A DNA stretch of 64,000 nt from Stereum hirsutum FP-91666 SS1. Taxonomy: Eukaryota > Basidiomycota > Agaricomycetes > Russulales > Stereaceae. Shown one piece after another: positions 24,038 to 35,457 of this stretch. The notes under the pieces were generated by a model. The model ran no database searches and was not told the origin of the DNA. It saw nothing but the letters and a program-made list of their open reading frames with translations. Location: the NCBI RefSeq assembly GCF_000264905.1, contig NW_006763132.1, positions 786,906-850,905 on the forward strand, given 5' to 3'. Every line of letters begins with the position of its first letter. Within the stretch, counting starts at the first letter, position 1. A program made the position numbers and the translations under genes.

Positions 24038-26077
24038 TCAAGTCGTCTTCCCACCCTCTTTCGAGCTCTCTCCATCCTTCTTCTGCTGCTCCATCGCTTC
24101 CGACCATTCCTCGTACCATTTTGGCTTCCCCTTCTCCACCTTCTCCATCAATTCCGCTAACTTATTCTGATTCTTCTCCGCGTTCAAGGATACGAACGCA
24201 AAGTCAACCGTATGCTTCCTGTTAACAGGCGGTACAGGTGGTCGAAAGTCTAGGCTGTTGTGTTCTTGAATCTTTGAACGTCCAGGAGCAATCATTCAAT
24301 AAGTATACCATCCGACACAGCGCTGTGGGTCAATCATATATGCGAGGATTGGGGCGTACCTTAATTGCACGCTTCAGAATCGTTGCCATCACGTATGCGT
24401 TCATCCAACGCTCGACCTCTTCATCTCCCTGTTGCTCGTATGGCCTGACCCGAGGATCATCCATGTTCACAGGAATCTCCGCACACGATTTCAATATTTT
24501 CGCTGAGTGAAGTGGCCCATGCACTTGTTCGTGTAGTATCTGCTTGAGGAACGATCTGAACCCCTCGAGAACAGGAATGGGCGTCTGAAAATAAGAAAAT
24601 GACGGTATCAACGGTCGTGCGTATTTATTAGCTGGATTTTGGAAGTGAGAGGGAATTGACTTACATCGCCTAACGTTCCGACCCAAGGATCGAACGATTC
24701 TAATGGTGGCAGGTTCACGGGCTGAGGAGGCTTGTACGGCGCGTCGCCCGTCTTTCGCCACTGGCGGAGGCCTTCTAAATCCTTGGGGAGCTGATCAGTG
24801 GTGTAGTATTGTCCCTATATGATCCATGGACATCAACGGCGATTTTTGGTCAGTGAGGGTGTCAAGGACTGCGTACGGTATGCGCCTCGTATACGAGCGT
24901 GAATGTTTCTTCAGGGCGGTTCGATCCATACTCAACGAGATAAAGCGGGATCAAGACGGGATGTGCTGCAATCTTTCGTCCCAGAGCAACCATAGTCAGT
25001 ACTCCCAGGTTGACAACTGTTTATCCTCATTGCACACAACACAACTTACATATTCAACAACGGGATGCCTAACCCACCCAATGGACTTATTTCCATCAAC
25101 CTCGAGGGATGTCTCGATACGATGCTTCAACTCGGCAGTAATGCCGTCCAGGGGATTCACGGTGAAGGGTAGAGTAGTGATGTCAACGTCATGTTGACGT
25201 TTGAGGCTGTCTTCCCATTTTTCGAGTGCTGGTGGCTCGCTCCACGGAGTCTCAGATGATGACCCGAAGTTGAAGGAAATGGTGGAAAGAGGATCGAGGG
25301 TATGGCCTGGGGGTCATATGGGTTTCAGGGTTCTTGAACCCAGTGAAGACTGCAAAGACAAAGAACGAACCCGGCATATACCTGAAGTCGCGTGACCTTG
25401 AATTCAGATGATAGCTAGAAAGAAACAAGAAAGGACCTACGAATGGAGAAATTGAAACTTCCACTGTGGGTCTGATCGCTCTTCAGCGGGCAAGTGGGTT
25501 TCTTCGAGAGTTGCCTGACCACCGATGAACAAATGTTAGCCGATGTTGAGTATGACAAAGTATCTGAATGCTGACATGTAGCTGGGCATCAAGAATCCAT
25601 GCAGGATAATATACAGCCTGCATTCTAAGAGGCTCATACATCTTTCCGTAAGGAAGCCCGAATTTTGCGGCTACAGCACGAGCCAAGTCGACAGGGCTGG
25701 TGGCGGCAGCCATGGCCGCGTAAGGACCCATTCGTCGAATAGCATCCCAGCCAGTGTATTTGAAGAGCAAAGCTTTGCGGAGAAACAAGACGGGTTAGCC
25801 TGATTGCCATGAGTGCGAGCCATAGAAAGAAACGCGGTTCTCAGTCGCCACACAAGTGGTTGACACGGAGATCTGGGCCGTACGGGCGCCTTTTAATGCG
25901 TGTTCTGTACGACCCACCTCTGACTTTCGATGAATAGATACTGGTATTCGGTTCAGAAGTAGCAGAAACGGAGAAACCACAGCTTGATAGTCGTAGTGGT
26001 CGGTGTAGCCGTCGAGGCCGACTTGTACAAGCTGCTAGGAACGGACGAGCTCCTGCTGCTGGCGGTGGTTTGAACAT
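24038..26077 (-). CDS. Conserved-type unknown protein with mitochondrial presequence
   Basis: I do not recognise a named family. The start at 26077 gives an Arg/Ser/Ala-rich N-terminus without acidic residues (MFKPPPAAGARPFLAACTSR, then RPRRLHRPLRLSS), typical of a mitochondrial targeting sequence. A clean splice (TCGAAAG joined to CTTTGCTC) leads into ALLFKYTGWDAIRRMGPYAA, ARAVAAKFGLPYGKMYEPLR and MQAVYYPAWILDAQL. Later exons include PFTVNPLDGITAELKHRIE, KSIGWVRHPVVEYM, PVLEGFRSFLKQILHEQVHG and a charged C-terminus ending KKDGESSKEGGKTT. Roughly 500 residues in about six exons. The ordered, non-repetitive sequence and good splice sites argue for a real gene; function is open. Confidence 0.65.
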
Positions 26078-26400
26078 CTTCGTGCCGGCAGTTTCCGGAC
26101 ACCTGTTTTTAACCTTCTGTCCGGAGGTGCAGCCGTTTTTCTCGCATTCTCGGACGGAGAATCACCGCTTCTGGACAATTTCGGGAAAAGTTGGCCCAAA
26201 ACCGAATGTGGCTTTGTAGCGACAGTTGTGTCTGTCTCCGAGATCTCTGTCTCTCGAGCAGTGTGTACAGGTGAAGCGAATTTAGAGCCCTAGATGCGGA
26301 CGATGCATCACGCGCAGTATACCCGTCATTCGAGCAGGAGAATATTAAGGCGAGGCCAATAAAATAAGATTATGCCCAGAAATACACATCGCCGAATAAT

Positions 26401-27989
26401 CTATAGCTCATCCCGTTCTCTACTGCCATCCTTGCCATAGAACGCTTCCGCTAGATCTGCAAAAAATGAACGGTTATTTCTGAGGAAATGTGAATAGATG
26501 AGTATAACTCACGACGTCGGGTATCGGAGGAGAGTTCTATCGGTAAAACGACGTTGTATTCCACAAACAAGTCGCCGTACGACGAAGACTGGAAATGAGG
26601 CATGCCCTGGCCTTTGATCGTTTGCACGTAGCCTATGGAAAGTAAAATTAGCTGTGAAGAACAAATTATGGATAAGGATGATGAAACGCACCTGGTTGTG
26701 TCACGCCCTCTCTATGAAGAGTCACGACATGCCCATCCAGATGGGTCAAATTCCTTTCAAACCCAAGTAACGCCTCGTCCACACCAATCGTCTCCTTCCA
26801 ATACAGACTACTCTCCTTCCTCCTCCACCCGCCCTTCTCGCCCCTACTCCTCACTCTCAGCACCACATCTCCGGCCTCCCAATCCGGACTCTCATCGCCT
26901 TCACCCTCAAACACGACCTCGTGTCCTTCTGGTGCTCCCTTCGGTACTTCCAGAGTATAGGTTGCGGTATGCTCTCCAACTTTAGCGCCTCCGCAGTGTG
27001 GACAGGGTTTAGCGATGATTTGGCCTTTGCCACCACATTCGTTACATGTGGCCTGAGACTGGGCGAACATGCCGGGGAAAATTTGTTGTTTGACGAGGCG
27101 AACGCCGGAGCCACCGCAGGCTGAACACTGATGAATGTCTCCATCTGATGCAGCGCCCGTTCCACGACAATGGTCGCAAAGGACACGTTTTTTGATCATA
27201 AACTGTGTGACACAGTGTAAGTTCTGCGCACAAGCAATGAAGAAAACTAAACAAAACATACGTCAATGCTCGCACCCTTGTAGATATCAGCAAGAGAGAC
27301 CTCAAATTCAGTGACAGACGTTGGCCCCCGTCGCACTTGTTGACTTTGTTCTAGAAAACGCTATTAGGGCGAGTCTAGCTGTGAGGTAGATTGGGAAGAA
27401 CTTACGGCCTCCACCGAAGAATTGAGAGAAGATATCGAAGGGGTTGGCATGATGTTGGTGGCCACCTTCGTGTGCCTTCAGTCCTTCCTATAATCCATAC
27501 GGGCAATAATCAGCCTTTGACGGGTATCGGCATGACGAGCAATAACACTGACCTCCCCATACTTGTCGTAGATATCTCGTTTCTATACGGTCTATCAATT
27601 ACTGCGCCTGTAAACTCAACGGCAACACACATACTTTTGAGTCTGACAATACCTCATAGGCTATGAAAGTTTTACACAGTTCAGTATCCAAGAGTGAAAG
27701 CATGGGATGAGGAAACGCACCATAAGCCACCTCAACGAATCTATCCTCAGCTCCTGGGTCCGTGTTCTTGTCCGGATGGAATTTCCGACTCAATCGCTTA
27801 TACGCCTTCTTGATATCCTGTTCCGAAGCAGACTTATGCACTGAGAGTGAGTGAGAAAGCTCAGAGTTAGTCCAACTATAACCCGAACGCGAGACGCCAC
27901 GTACGGTCAAGGACCTTGTACAAGTCTGCGGCGTGCACGATAGCGGCGAAGAATAATAATACGAGAAGAACGAATGAGTAGAGAGCCAT
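26401..27989 (-). CDS. ER-luminal DnaJ (Hsp40), Scj1/ERdj3-type, ending RDEL
   Basis: Co-chaperone for the ER Hsp70 (BiP/Kar2). The start at 27989 gives a signal peptide, [20 protein letters not shown], followed by ADLYKVLD. The J domain carries [16 protein letters not shown], with the HPD motif intact, then EVLSDSK. A Gly/Phe-like segment ([16 protein letters not shown]) precedes the zinc-binding domain, whose CxxCxGxG repeats are visible: [25 protein letters not shown] and CPHCGGAK. The C-terminal peptide-binding domain has [20 protein letters not shown]. The last exon ends [10 protein letters not shown] and stop at 26401, an ER retrieval signal. Eight or so exons. Its start is 293 bp from the start of the plus-strand Ies6-like gene, so the two probably share a divergent promoter. 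Confidence 0.92.
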
Positions 27990-28281
27990 GGTCCTATCGC
28001 GACATAGACAAGTGTCACAAAGCAAAACCAAGAGAGTGAGGGGACTGCGAGCACAGTTGCAGATTCAATAGTTGAATACGACGAAGGGCCACTGTGAGTA
28101 TTGCGTGGCGCTCGAAGACTTTGGCCACGTAGGCAGCCAACGCAGAACCATAGAGCAGGGTTAGGGGTGGGATGCATCACTGTCACTTCGATCAGGCAGT
28201 TGCCGAGTTCATCTTGCAATTGGTTCCAACCCCACAAACCGGCGTACGCTTCGCTCAAGCTCTTGCCTCCCGATCTTCATA

Positions 28282-29121
28282 ATGTCTGTCACGACTATCT
28301 TTCGACCGTACTGTATATTTGACGAAATATCTCCAGGCCACCTAAAGGATCCAAGGGGAAGAAAGTCGGTGCAGCCAGCAATGCCGACTCTGGGGCATCA
28401 ACCCCGCAAGCGCCGGTATGTTCGCCACAATCCCCGCATCCACGTCGAAATGACCGTATAACCCACTTGTCCATCTTCATCGAGTAATAGACTCTGAGTG
28501 AGAAACTGTCCTACACAAACGCTCCCCGGCCATTCAAGAATCCCGCATACAACAAAAACGTGAATAGAAGAGCCAAGAACGTGAAGAATGTCCTCGCGCA
28601 GGAGCGGGAACGAGAACGACAAGAACGCGAACGGCGACGACAATTGAAGGAGGAGAAGATGGACGTAGATGGAGAAACCGCACAACAGCAAGTTGATGTG
28701 CTCGAGGAGGACCTTCCTTCCTGTGGATTTTCTTTCACGCTTCTTCTGGCCTAATGTGGCGCTGATAGTCGTGTGGCGCTGATGTGGTAGATCTTTCCAT
28801 CGAGGCTCCTCCTTCTCTATTACCACAGAAACACTACTGTGATATTACTGGACTTGAGGTATTCTATCTCCATTTTGACTCCATTTCAACTTCTCCTGAT
28901 TTCACAACATGTAGGCACCATACACCGACCCAGCAACAGGTCTGCGATACCACGATAGAAGCGTATATGACTTGATCAAGGGCTTGGTACGCACATATTT
29001 TCCCGTCTCTCCTCATCTCTCTTATGGCTGTAATCGAACCTCTCGTCTTGTTTTTTGGCAGAGCGCAAGTGCTGCGAAGGAATATTTAGCTACGCGTGGC
29101 GTTAACCCCATCGTCAAATGA
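28282..29121 (+). CDS. INO80 complex subunit Ies6/INO80C-like (YL1 C-terminal domain)
   Basis: Small subunit of the INO80 chromatin remodeller. Exons: 28282-28307 (MSVTTIFRP), 28337-28415 (PPKGSKGKKVGAASNADSG), then from about 28490 TLSEKLSYTNAPRPFKNPAY followed by a basic/Glu-rich helix (AQERERERQERERRRQ) and an acidic MDVDGE segment. The YL1-C domain follows: APPSLLPQKHYCDITGLE, APYTDPATGLRYHDRSVYDL and the last exon SAAKEYLATRGVNPIVK with stop at 29119-29121. PPS..P.K.YCD..GL and the Y.DP....RYH pattern are the hallmarks of the family. The first intron I infer is only 29 nt; if it is wrong, the start lies elsewhere. Divergent from the DnaJ gene. Confidence 0.85.
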
Positions 29122-29533
29122 CGGTCTATCGTTTTCTGGGATATCATTCCATGACAGTACTTTCTGATAGGGTTTTGTCTATGGTCGATGCTTTGTGGTA
29201 AAATCTAACCACTGACTGGCTGATGGCCCGAACAAGATGATCATCGAGGCACAACCTCTGAGTATCAGTGAGTCGTCATGGATGTCCACATATTATACAG
29301 CACATCGGTGACGCACGTACTCAAATCGCATACATACTAAATGAAACGTACTCCAGCGTCATTTTCAGTCCGCCCAAATCACAAGCGTCCTGCCAAAGCG
29401 GCGCATCAGTGGAAACTGAGTAAAACCGCGGAAATTTTATGGCATCCGGCTCCTTTCGTATCAAGAGCACATGCGTGCACACATCCGGTGAATGATCTTC
29501 ACACAGACCTGACTGCTTCCACTCTCACCACTA

Positions 29534-29800
29534 CTGTACGTTTTCGACCAAAGGTTCATCAAGAATTTACGTCACCCATCAGTTTCGCCCGGGTCACGGT
29601 TCAGAAGCCGTGCGTGAGCGTGACGGGACCCGTAAATGGTTCAGAAAACAATGTAGGCGCTTGCGAAAATGATTATTTTGCGCAAGCGCCTGCCGAGGTC
29701 ACTGTTCGCTCACCCTGCGTTATGCGTGAGGTCACGCGGTATTTTGTTCGGTTCATCAACGCGGAGAACGCGTGACGAACCTTTGGTCGAAAAAGTACAG
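29534..29800. mobile_element. 267-bp MITE with TA target duplication
   Basis: The terminal inverted repeats are 24 bp: left CTGTACGTTTTCGACCAAAG, right CTTTGGTCGAAAAAGTACAG, with one mismatch. TA at 29532-29533 and 29801-29802 is the target duplication. Internally, 29655-29692 is a near-perfect hairpin (AGGCGCTTGCG facing CGCAAGCGCCT). No coding capacity. The ends and TA duplication place it with Tc1/mariner-type elements; the open frame spanning 29341-29775 is a by-product. Confidence 0.8.
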
Positions 29801-30155
29801 TATGCCCAGCTGCATCAATTAGCCTTGATAAGATAGCTCTGAGTATGCAGTGAGGAGATTTGGAACATATTATTTTTCTCCCCGCTGTGAAGTAGTACGA
29901 AGTAGGATATGAACGCAGAGGAGAGTGACCCTTCCGAACGATCTTGAAACCCTAGGGAGAGACGTAGGGGCGGGTTCCTCAGCGCTAGTGCCAATAGCGG
30001 GCAACGGTAGTGTGCCCCTTGATCAACGGTCGATCCATTTCATGCATATATTGCGGTCCCGGAGGCACTAGTAGCAGAAGCTCCCCCATTGACGGCTATC
30101 TGGTACATATATAATCTGAGGATGCGGCGCCCTGCTTTCCATCGTGATTCACATC

Positions 30156-31754
30156 ATGCTTCGCCCTAAACTGCTCTTCTTGCTGGGATGCGCCCCACAC
30201 CTTTTGACCGCAGTGCACGCGCAATATGGATACGGCCCAATCGGCAGCGCCTCCACCAGCGATGCTCTGGCAGGAGCTGGCTTTATATTCGAATACAGTG
30301 CCATTGGAATCGCCCTTGAAACTTTTTTTCTTGGTATGTTGTTTTTTCGATCTCACTATCCATATCTTAGCGAGCGTGTCGGCGTAACTGAACGCCTATC
30401 CTGCATATTCAGGTGTATTCGCGGTCCTGGTTGTCTTCTCGACATTTATCATTTTGTGAGTCAATTATGTCCAGAGCTCGTGGGATGTCGCACCTTTTTA
30501 ACTTGAATCATGTCAATCACTAGGCGCAGGGACTGGAAATCGAGGGCGAACTTAGCGATGCTCATCACCACGCTGGTCATGTTCGCAGCCTCAGTGAGCT
30601 ACTGGGCCATTTCCCTGACCATTCTCGTCCGTGGCTTCCACGATATTCTCATCAACAATAACGGGCTGTCCATCGACGATCGACTCACCGCGGCGAACGT
30701 AAACGTGTCCAGATTGTACCTCGCAGAAGTTTATCTGCCCATGGTCAATGTACGCACCCATCAGTCTTCTATTTAATACATTCGTACGATGTAAAGCTGT
30801 ATGTGATATAGTATATCTTGGGTGATTCCGTTGTTGTGTGGCGAGCATGGGTACTATGGCCCCGAGGAAACCGATGGAGGTGGTTCTTCTTACCTGTATT
30901 CTTCTTGGTGTCAAGTGTTGGTAAGTCTCTCTGTCGATACAATTATAACCTTGGCCTTTGACAGCTTTTGGATATAGCCTTGACCCTGCTGGTGGGCGCA
31001 TGGAAAGTGAAGGCGTTCTATGCGGACACTGATGCTCTGGAGTGGGACCTCAGCTATACGCAGATTGCGAGCTGGTCGCTCTCACTGGCTACGAATGTGA
31101 TTGCGACACTACTCATATCTTGGAGAGCATGGTACGTTGTTTCTCTTAATACTCATTATGGAGGCGTGGACTCACGAGTCCCATGCTAGGAAAATGCGAC
31201 AATCTCTCAGAGAGTACGTCGGACGATCTCAAAGTTCGTCAAGGGTTCAGAGAATCCTGGCACTTCTCGTCGAGTCCGGATTTTTGTACTGTCTGACCCA
31301 GGTCTGCATATAATTCTAAAATTTCGACGTCCAGAGAGCTGACCTGAGTCGTGGCAGATTGCGTTGGTTGTCTCATGGTTCATCTTACTGCCTAATACCA
31401 CAGCATGGGCCAGCGATCTATTTGGAGCGACGGCTGTCCAGCTTTCGGTAAATACCTTGCCTTCGCATTGCCATCAAATGTATCGTGCTGATTTTAGCCT
31501 ATCATCAGGGCATCTATCCAACGGTCGTTATTGTCCTCGTCAGCCTACAAAAATCCCTCGAGGAAGCGACCCATCCGAACATGGCCATTTCTCCCTCTGG
31601 CAAAGACCTCGAGATCCAAGGCATAGGGACGCATGTCTCTTTCGCTGCTGCTCCTCAACTCTCTTCCAGCTACTCAGTTTCTGGAGTCGGCAATGGAGAC
31701 GGTCACAGTTCTGCAACCGAGATAGAGGAGTGGAACAAGAACACAGGGACGTGA
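30156..31754 (+). CDS. Fungal multi-pass integral membrane protein with signal peptide
   Basis: The start at 30156 encodes a signal-like N-terminus, MLRPKLLFLLGCAPHLLTAV. Several hydrophobic segments follow in separate exons: FEYSAIGIALETFFLGVFAV, LAMLITTLVMFAASVSYWAI, the loop motif VVVWRAWVLWPRGN with a hydrophobic stretch after it, IASWSLSLATNVIATLLISW, and IALVVSWFILLPNTTAW. The final segment is YPTVVIVLVSLQKSLEE, before a Ser/Gly-rich cytosolic tail ending EEWNKNTGT. The WRAW loop and helix order are common in large Agaricomycete families of seven-helix proteins of unknown function. It is convergent with the N-acetyltransferase gene (185 bp between stops). Confidence 0.75.
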
Positions 31755-31938
31755 TATTTGTACTTATGACTACGGGGCGTGTGCACGTCTTGCGTAGAAC
31801 ATGCCCATGGAGTGTCGAAAGGTGGAGGTGACTCGTCAGAGAACTGTTCTGTATTTATATATGATTTTATCCTGGGTATATGTGCTCGATCGATCGGCAG
31901 GACACAATCCATTTAGTGAACGCATTGTCCGTGACATG

Positions 31939-33395
31939 TCATATAGCGGCTTCTCTCCCGGCGATCCACTGCGCATCGTCCTCATTAATCCCCATCCCAA
32001 TGCGATCCCTCAAGAACACCACCCTATCCTTCTCACTTTCGAACTGCACCTCCTCAAGGGCCTTTCCTCCAATCCTCCGGAACGCTTTGCTACCCTCCAG
32101 CGTCCATTGCCCCACCCATCTTATCCCCTTCTCCTCAGCCACATTCTCCGCGGTCCTCATAACCTCACGACCCTCATCTTCCCCATCATAAACCCCTGCC
32201 TGCCGAATGTCATCCAACGAGATTTCGAACCGTTTGGTGCACATCACGAAATGTGGGAACGGCATATCCTCGAAGGTGGAGGTGACAACATTAGCGGCAT
32301 CGATATCACGCTGAAAGAACTCGGATTCGGAGAACGTATAGAGCGTAGTCCATTCTTCGTGGCTTGGATCTGATGGAAGCCTGCTACGGGTGACCTGCAT
32401 ATGCCATTCGCGTGATGGCGCGAAGCCCGATCCTAATGTCGTCTCTGCACAAAGAAATTCTAGTCTCAGAACACCATCCGCACCAGTACAAGAGAGTATT
32501 GCCGCACTGGCGAGAGCTCTGCTCACCCAGACTACTTGAGTAATGTGCACCCCGAATGACTCTATGCCGCACCGGCGGGAACGTACCCCAGGCCCACCCG
32601 CCCTTACACCGCGGCCTTGACGATCCCGGCTCGTCGATGTCCGTAGCAGGCAACTCTTGTTCGTCACCGTCACCCCCATCCGCGAACAAGATCGGTCGCA
32701 TAGGTCCAAGACCACCGAAACCCATGTCCGCAACATAAGTTATATTTGCGAGCGCAGGATCCGAGTAAGGCTGGACGAGAAGGGTCATGTGTACGAGGGA
32801 GGTGTAGATATTGCCTTCGAGGGGCGAGCTAGGGTCGGGTGAGTATTGAGCGCTTGCAGGACTGAGAACACGGCCTGAGACGCCATACGCCCTGAGCAAA
32901 TGTTCAGATTGAATATTGAGTCACTTGAGGACCGGTGAGAGAGAAAGATAGGTGGACGTCATCTACCTATACCCGAGACCGCGAAGCATACCGAGAAATA
33001 GTCCGTTTTGACCGAAGCAGTAGCTTCCCCTTCCTCCAAGCACCATGCGGTCAAACAGTTCGTCGGGTTTGACAGGCATACGGTGCTCCTTCGTACTATG
33101 CCCAAATATGTACCGTGAGAACGATAAAGCCTTTCGTCCGCAGAATGAGATGAACTCACTAATGCAAATCCGTATTCTCCGCAGGAAACGTCGTACAGTG
33201 GTGTACCATCAGCGCGGTCAAGTTCTCCAGATTCGATTCAAATTCGATGGGAGAGTCGTCCGATTCTCCTACAAACTGAGTGGGCCATGCGATACGAAGG
33301 AGATACTGTCGCGCTTGAGAAGGTGTATAGGGTGATGGGACGTGGCGTATGTAGGCCCCATCCAGAAGAAGGCCAGCTGGGATCGTATCAAGCAT
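31939..33395 (-). CDS. Arylamine N-acetyltransferase (NAT)
   Basis: Transfers acetyl from acetyl-CoA to aromatic amines or hydrazines through a Cys-His-Asp triad. The start at 33395 gives MLDTIPAGLLLDG; the next exon has GGRGSYCFGQNGLFLGMLRG, with the active Cys in YCFGQN. VHMTLLV supplies the His and YVADMGFGG the Asp. The C-terminal part (32384 to 31939) has REWHMQVTRSRL, TLYTFSESEFFQRDIDAAN and VMCTKRFEISL and ends WIAGREAAI. An intron between about 32535 and 32455 (GTGAGC...TGCAG or CTAG) joins two frames. Fungal NATs often detoxify plant benzoxazolinones or anilines; the substrate here is not shown. Confidence 0.88.
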
Positions 33396-33715
33396 TGTAT
33401 TTCGTCAGATAAAATAAAGATGTATCTGGATATACGTGGCGGTGAGAAAGATCATGATCAACCACTCAAAGCGTACGCGTGCTTACGGCGTCAATTCCCT
33501 CAAGGCCGGATTAGATAAGTAATGCCCAACCGCCCTGAAGGCAGACGAGTAGAATATCTCGAGCTCAGCATCTGCCATCAGTTTTCATCGCTGGAGCACA
33601 CGACGGTCTGGTTCACACATCTCAACGGCCCGCTAGCAAGAGTTTTTGGAGCATCATCGTCATTTCCCAAAAGAGACCGTACACATAAATGGCTACATGT
33701 ATCCCAGTGTGGCGC

Positions 33716-34988
33716 TTAGTCGAACAGACCGAAGCCCTGCAAATGTCATATTCAGTTTCGAGCACAGACACATAAACAGATACAAGACTTACCAGGTCGT
33801 CATCGGACTCCTCCTCATCCTTGGCCTCCTCCTTGGCCTCCTCAGCAGCGGGGGCAGCCTCGGCGGCGGCGGCAACAGGGGCGGCAGCAGCGAACGCCTC
33901 AGGGTTGGCAAGATACTCCTTGGCCTAATGAAGATGGACTTGTCAGTAACAGAAGGAGACGTGGCATCCATGGAAGTTAGAGAGAATGAAGTGTGAAAAG
34001 TATCCTCAGTAAGTAAAAAATCCACAAGCGTCCAAGGACGTTCAGTATTTTCAGTGTGTGTTATGAATAAACATCGTCGGAAGAAAGTGAAGACGAAAAA
34101 TATTGTAAACAAGACTAAAGGGTGAAGAGAAAAACCCACCTTCTCGGAGCCCTCGAAGGTGTAGTCGGTGGCCAACGAGATGGCGATGAGGTTCTTGTAC
34201 GCGTTGACGAGCGAGTGCGACACCGAGACGATGGTGGGGTAGTTCAACGCGAGCGAGAGGGCAGCAATAGTCTTGATACCAGTCAAGAACCTGTCGACCA
34301 ACTCCTGGGCATCGACGTCCAAAACACTGGGCTCGAACACCTGACCCTGGTCGTAGATCTGGACGACGGTCATACCGTACGTGAACGGCGAGATGTTCAA
34401 CATGTTCAAGAGTGTCGCCTCGGACGAACCGACACGGGAACCGGCAGTGACGACCTTCACGTCGGACACGATTTCAATCGTACCACGGGCGATCTTGGTC
34501 GGGATACCGAGGGCCTGGAAGAAAGAGGTCTTTCCGGGCTCCATGCCGGTGTTACCAGCGGGGATGGTGACATCGAGAGGAGCAAAGGCACCGGCACGAG
34601 CGGGAGCGGCGACCTTGTTGGCGGTGATGATGTCACGGATGTCGGCGAGGTCACTCGAGGTGAAGACGAAGCCGATGTTGCCTTTGACGTGGGGGAGGAG
34701 ACGCTCGAGAGAGGGGTACTCGGAGACGATCCCGCGGAGGGCACGGCGAACCATGGTGTTCTTGCCCATGAGGACAACACCCTTGCCACGGAGGGCAACA
34801 CGGATCTGATGCATCTGGTTCGATCCGACGTTGTCGACATTGACAATGAAGATGGAGGCTAGAGGGATAGACAATCAAGTTTAGTCGAAGAAAAGGAACG
34901 AAAAGAAGTGTGGCGACGCACGGAACTTCGCGATCAGCTCCTTGAGCTTAACGAAGTAGAGCTCCTTTTCGGCACGAGAGGCACCCAT
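33716..34988 (-). CDS. 60S acidic ribosomal protein P0 (uL10)
   Basis: Base of the ribosomal stalk that binds P1/P2 dimers and the GTPase centre. Exon 1 (34988-34922) encodes [20 protein letters not shown]; the splice at 34858 gives [20 protein letters not shown]. The rRNA-binding domain includes [13 protein letters not shown] and [15 protein letters not shown], followed by [19 protein letters not shown] and [15 protein letters not shown]. Later come [14 protein letters not shown] and an exon with [16 protein letters not shown] and an Ala-rich hinge. The acidic tail EESDDDL then reads GFGLFD in the last exon, stop at 33716. All expected parts of P0 are present. It is divergent from the next gene (469 bp between starts). 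Confidence 0.97.
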
Positions 34989-35457
34989 TGTTGTAAGTTC
35001 GTGAGGTCTGCGTTGCGAAAAAAGATGGGGATGAGTCTTTTGAAGGAACGGGAACAGCACAAATATTATGTGCGCACGGTAGGAAAGGTTATGGATACAG
35101 GTGTAGATGGAACTAGTGCCTCCCTATTGACCTCTACAGAACAATTGTCAGCAACATTTTCGAGAACATATCGGACGACGTGGACGCACCTGGTGCCAAT
35201 GGATTTTTCAAGGCGACTAGACGTGCGTTGAGCGTGAGTTGTCGAGAACGACGTGTAGACAGAAATCTACACCGTCGGTCGCTCGTGAAAACAAGGTTTA
35301 GGTTCAGACTCCGACGTCGGCCACCGCCGAGCGCGAGACGCGACTTTGGCGCGGAAGTCGACGTTGAGCAGTTCAACCTCACACGTACGCAGGCCAACGG
35401 CGACGAGCTCGAAAGGACGGTTTGGAGGCGACGCACGACCGTTCTGTATGCAATGGA

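Noticed and set aside
34122..34862. 246-codon plus-strand frame opposite ribosomal P0
   Set aside because: Antisense shadow of a highly biased ribosomal protein gene.
35134..35436. Minus-strand frame with an Arg/Ser-rich N-terminus resembling a mitochondrial presequence
   Set aside because: It lies in the P0/PPR-like intergenic region just upstream of the well-supported exon 1 of the plus-strand gene and leads to no further exon.
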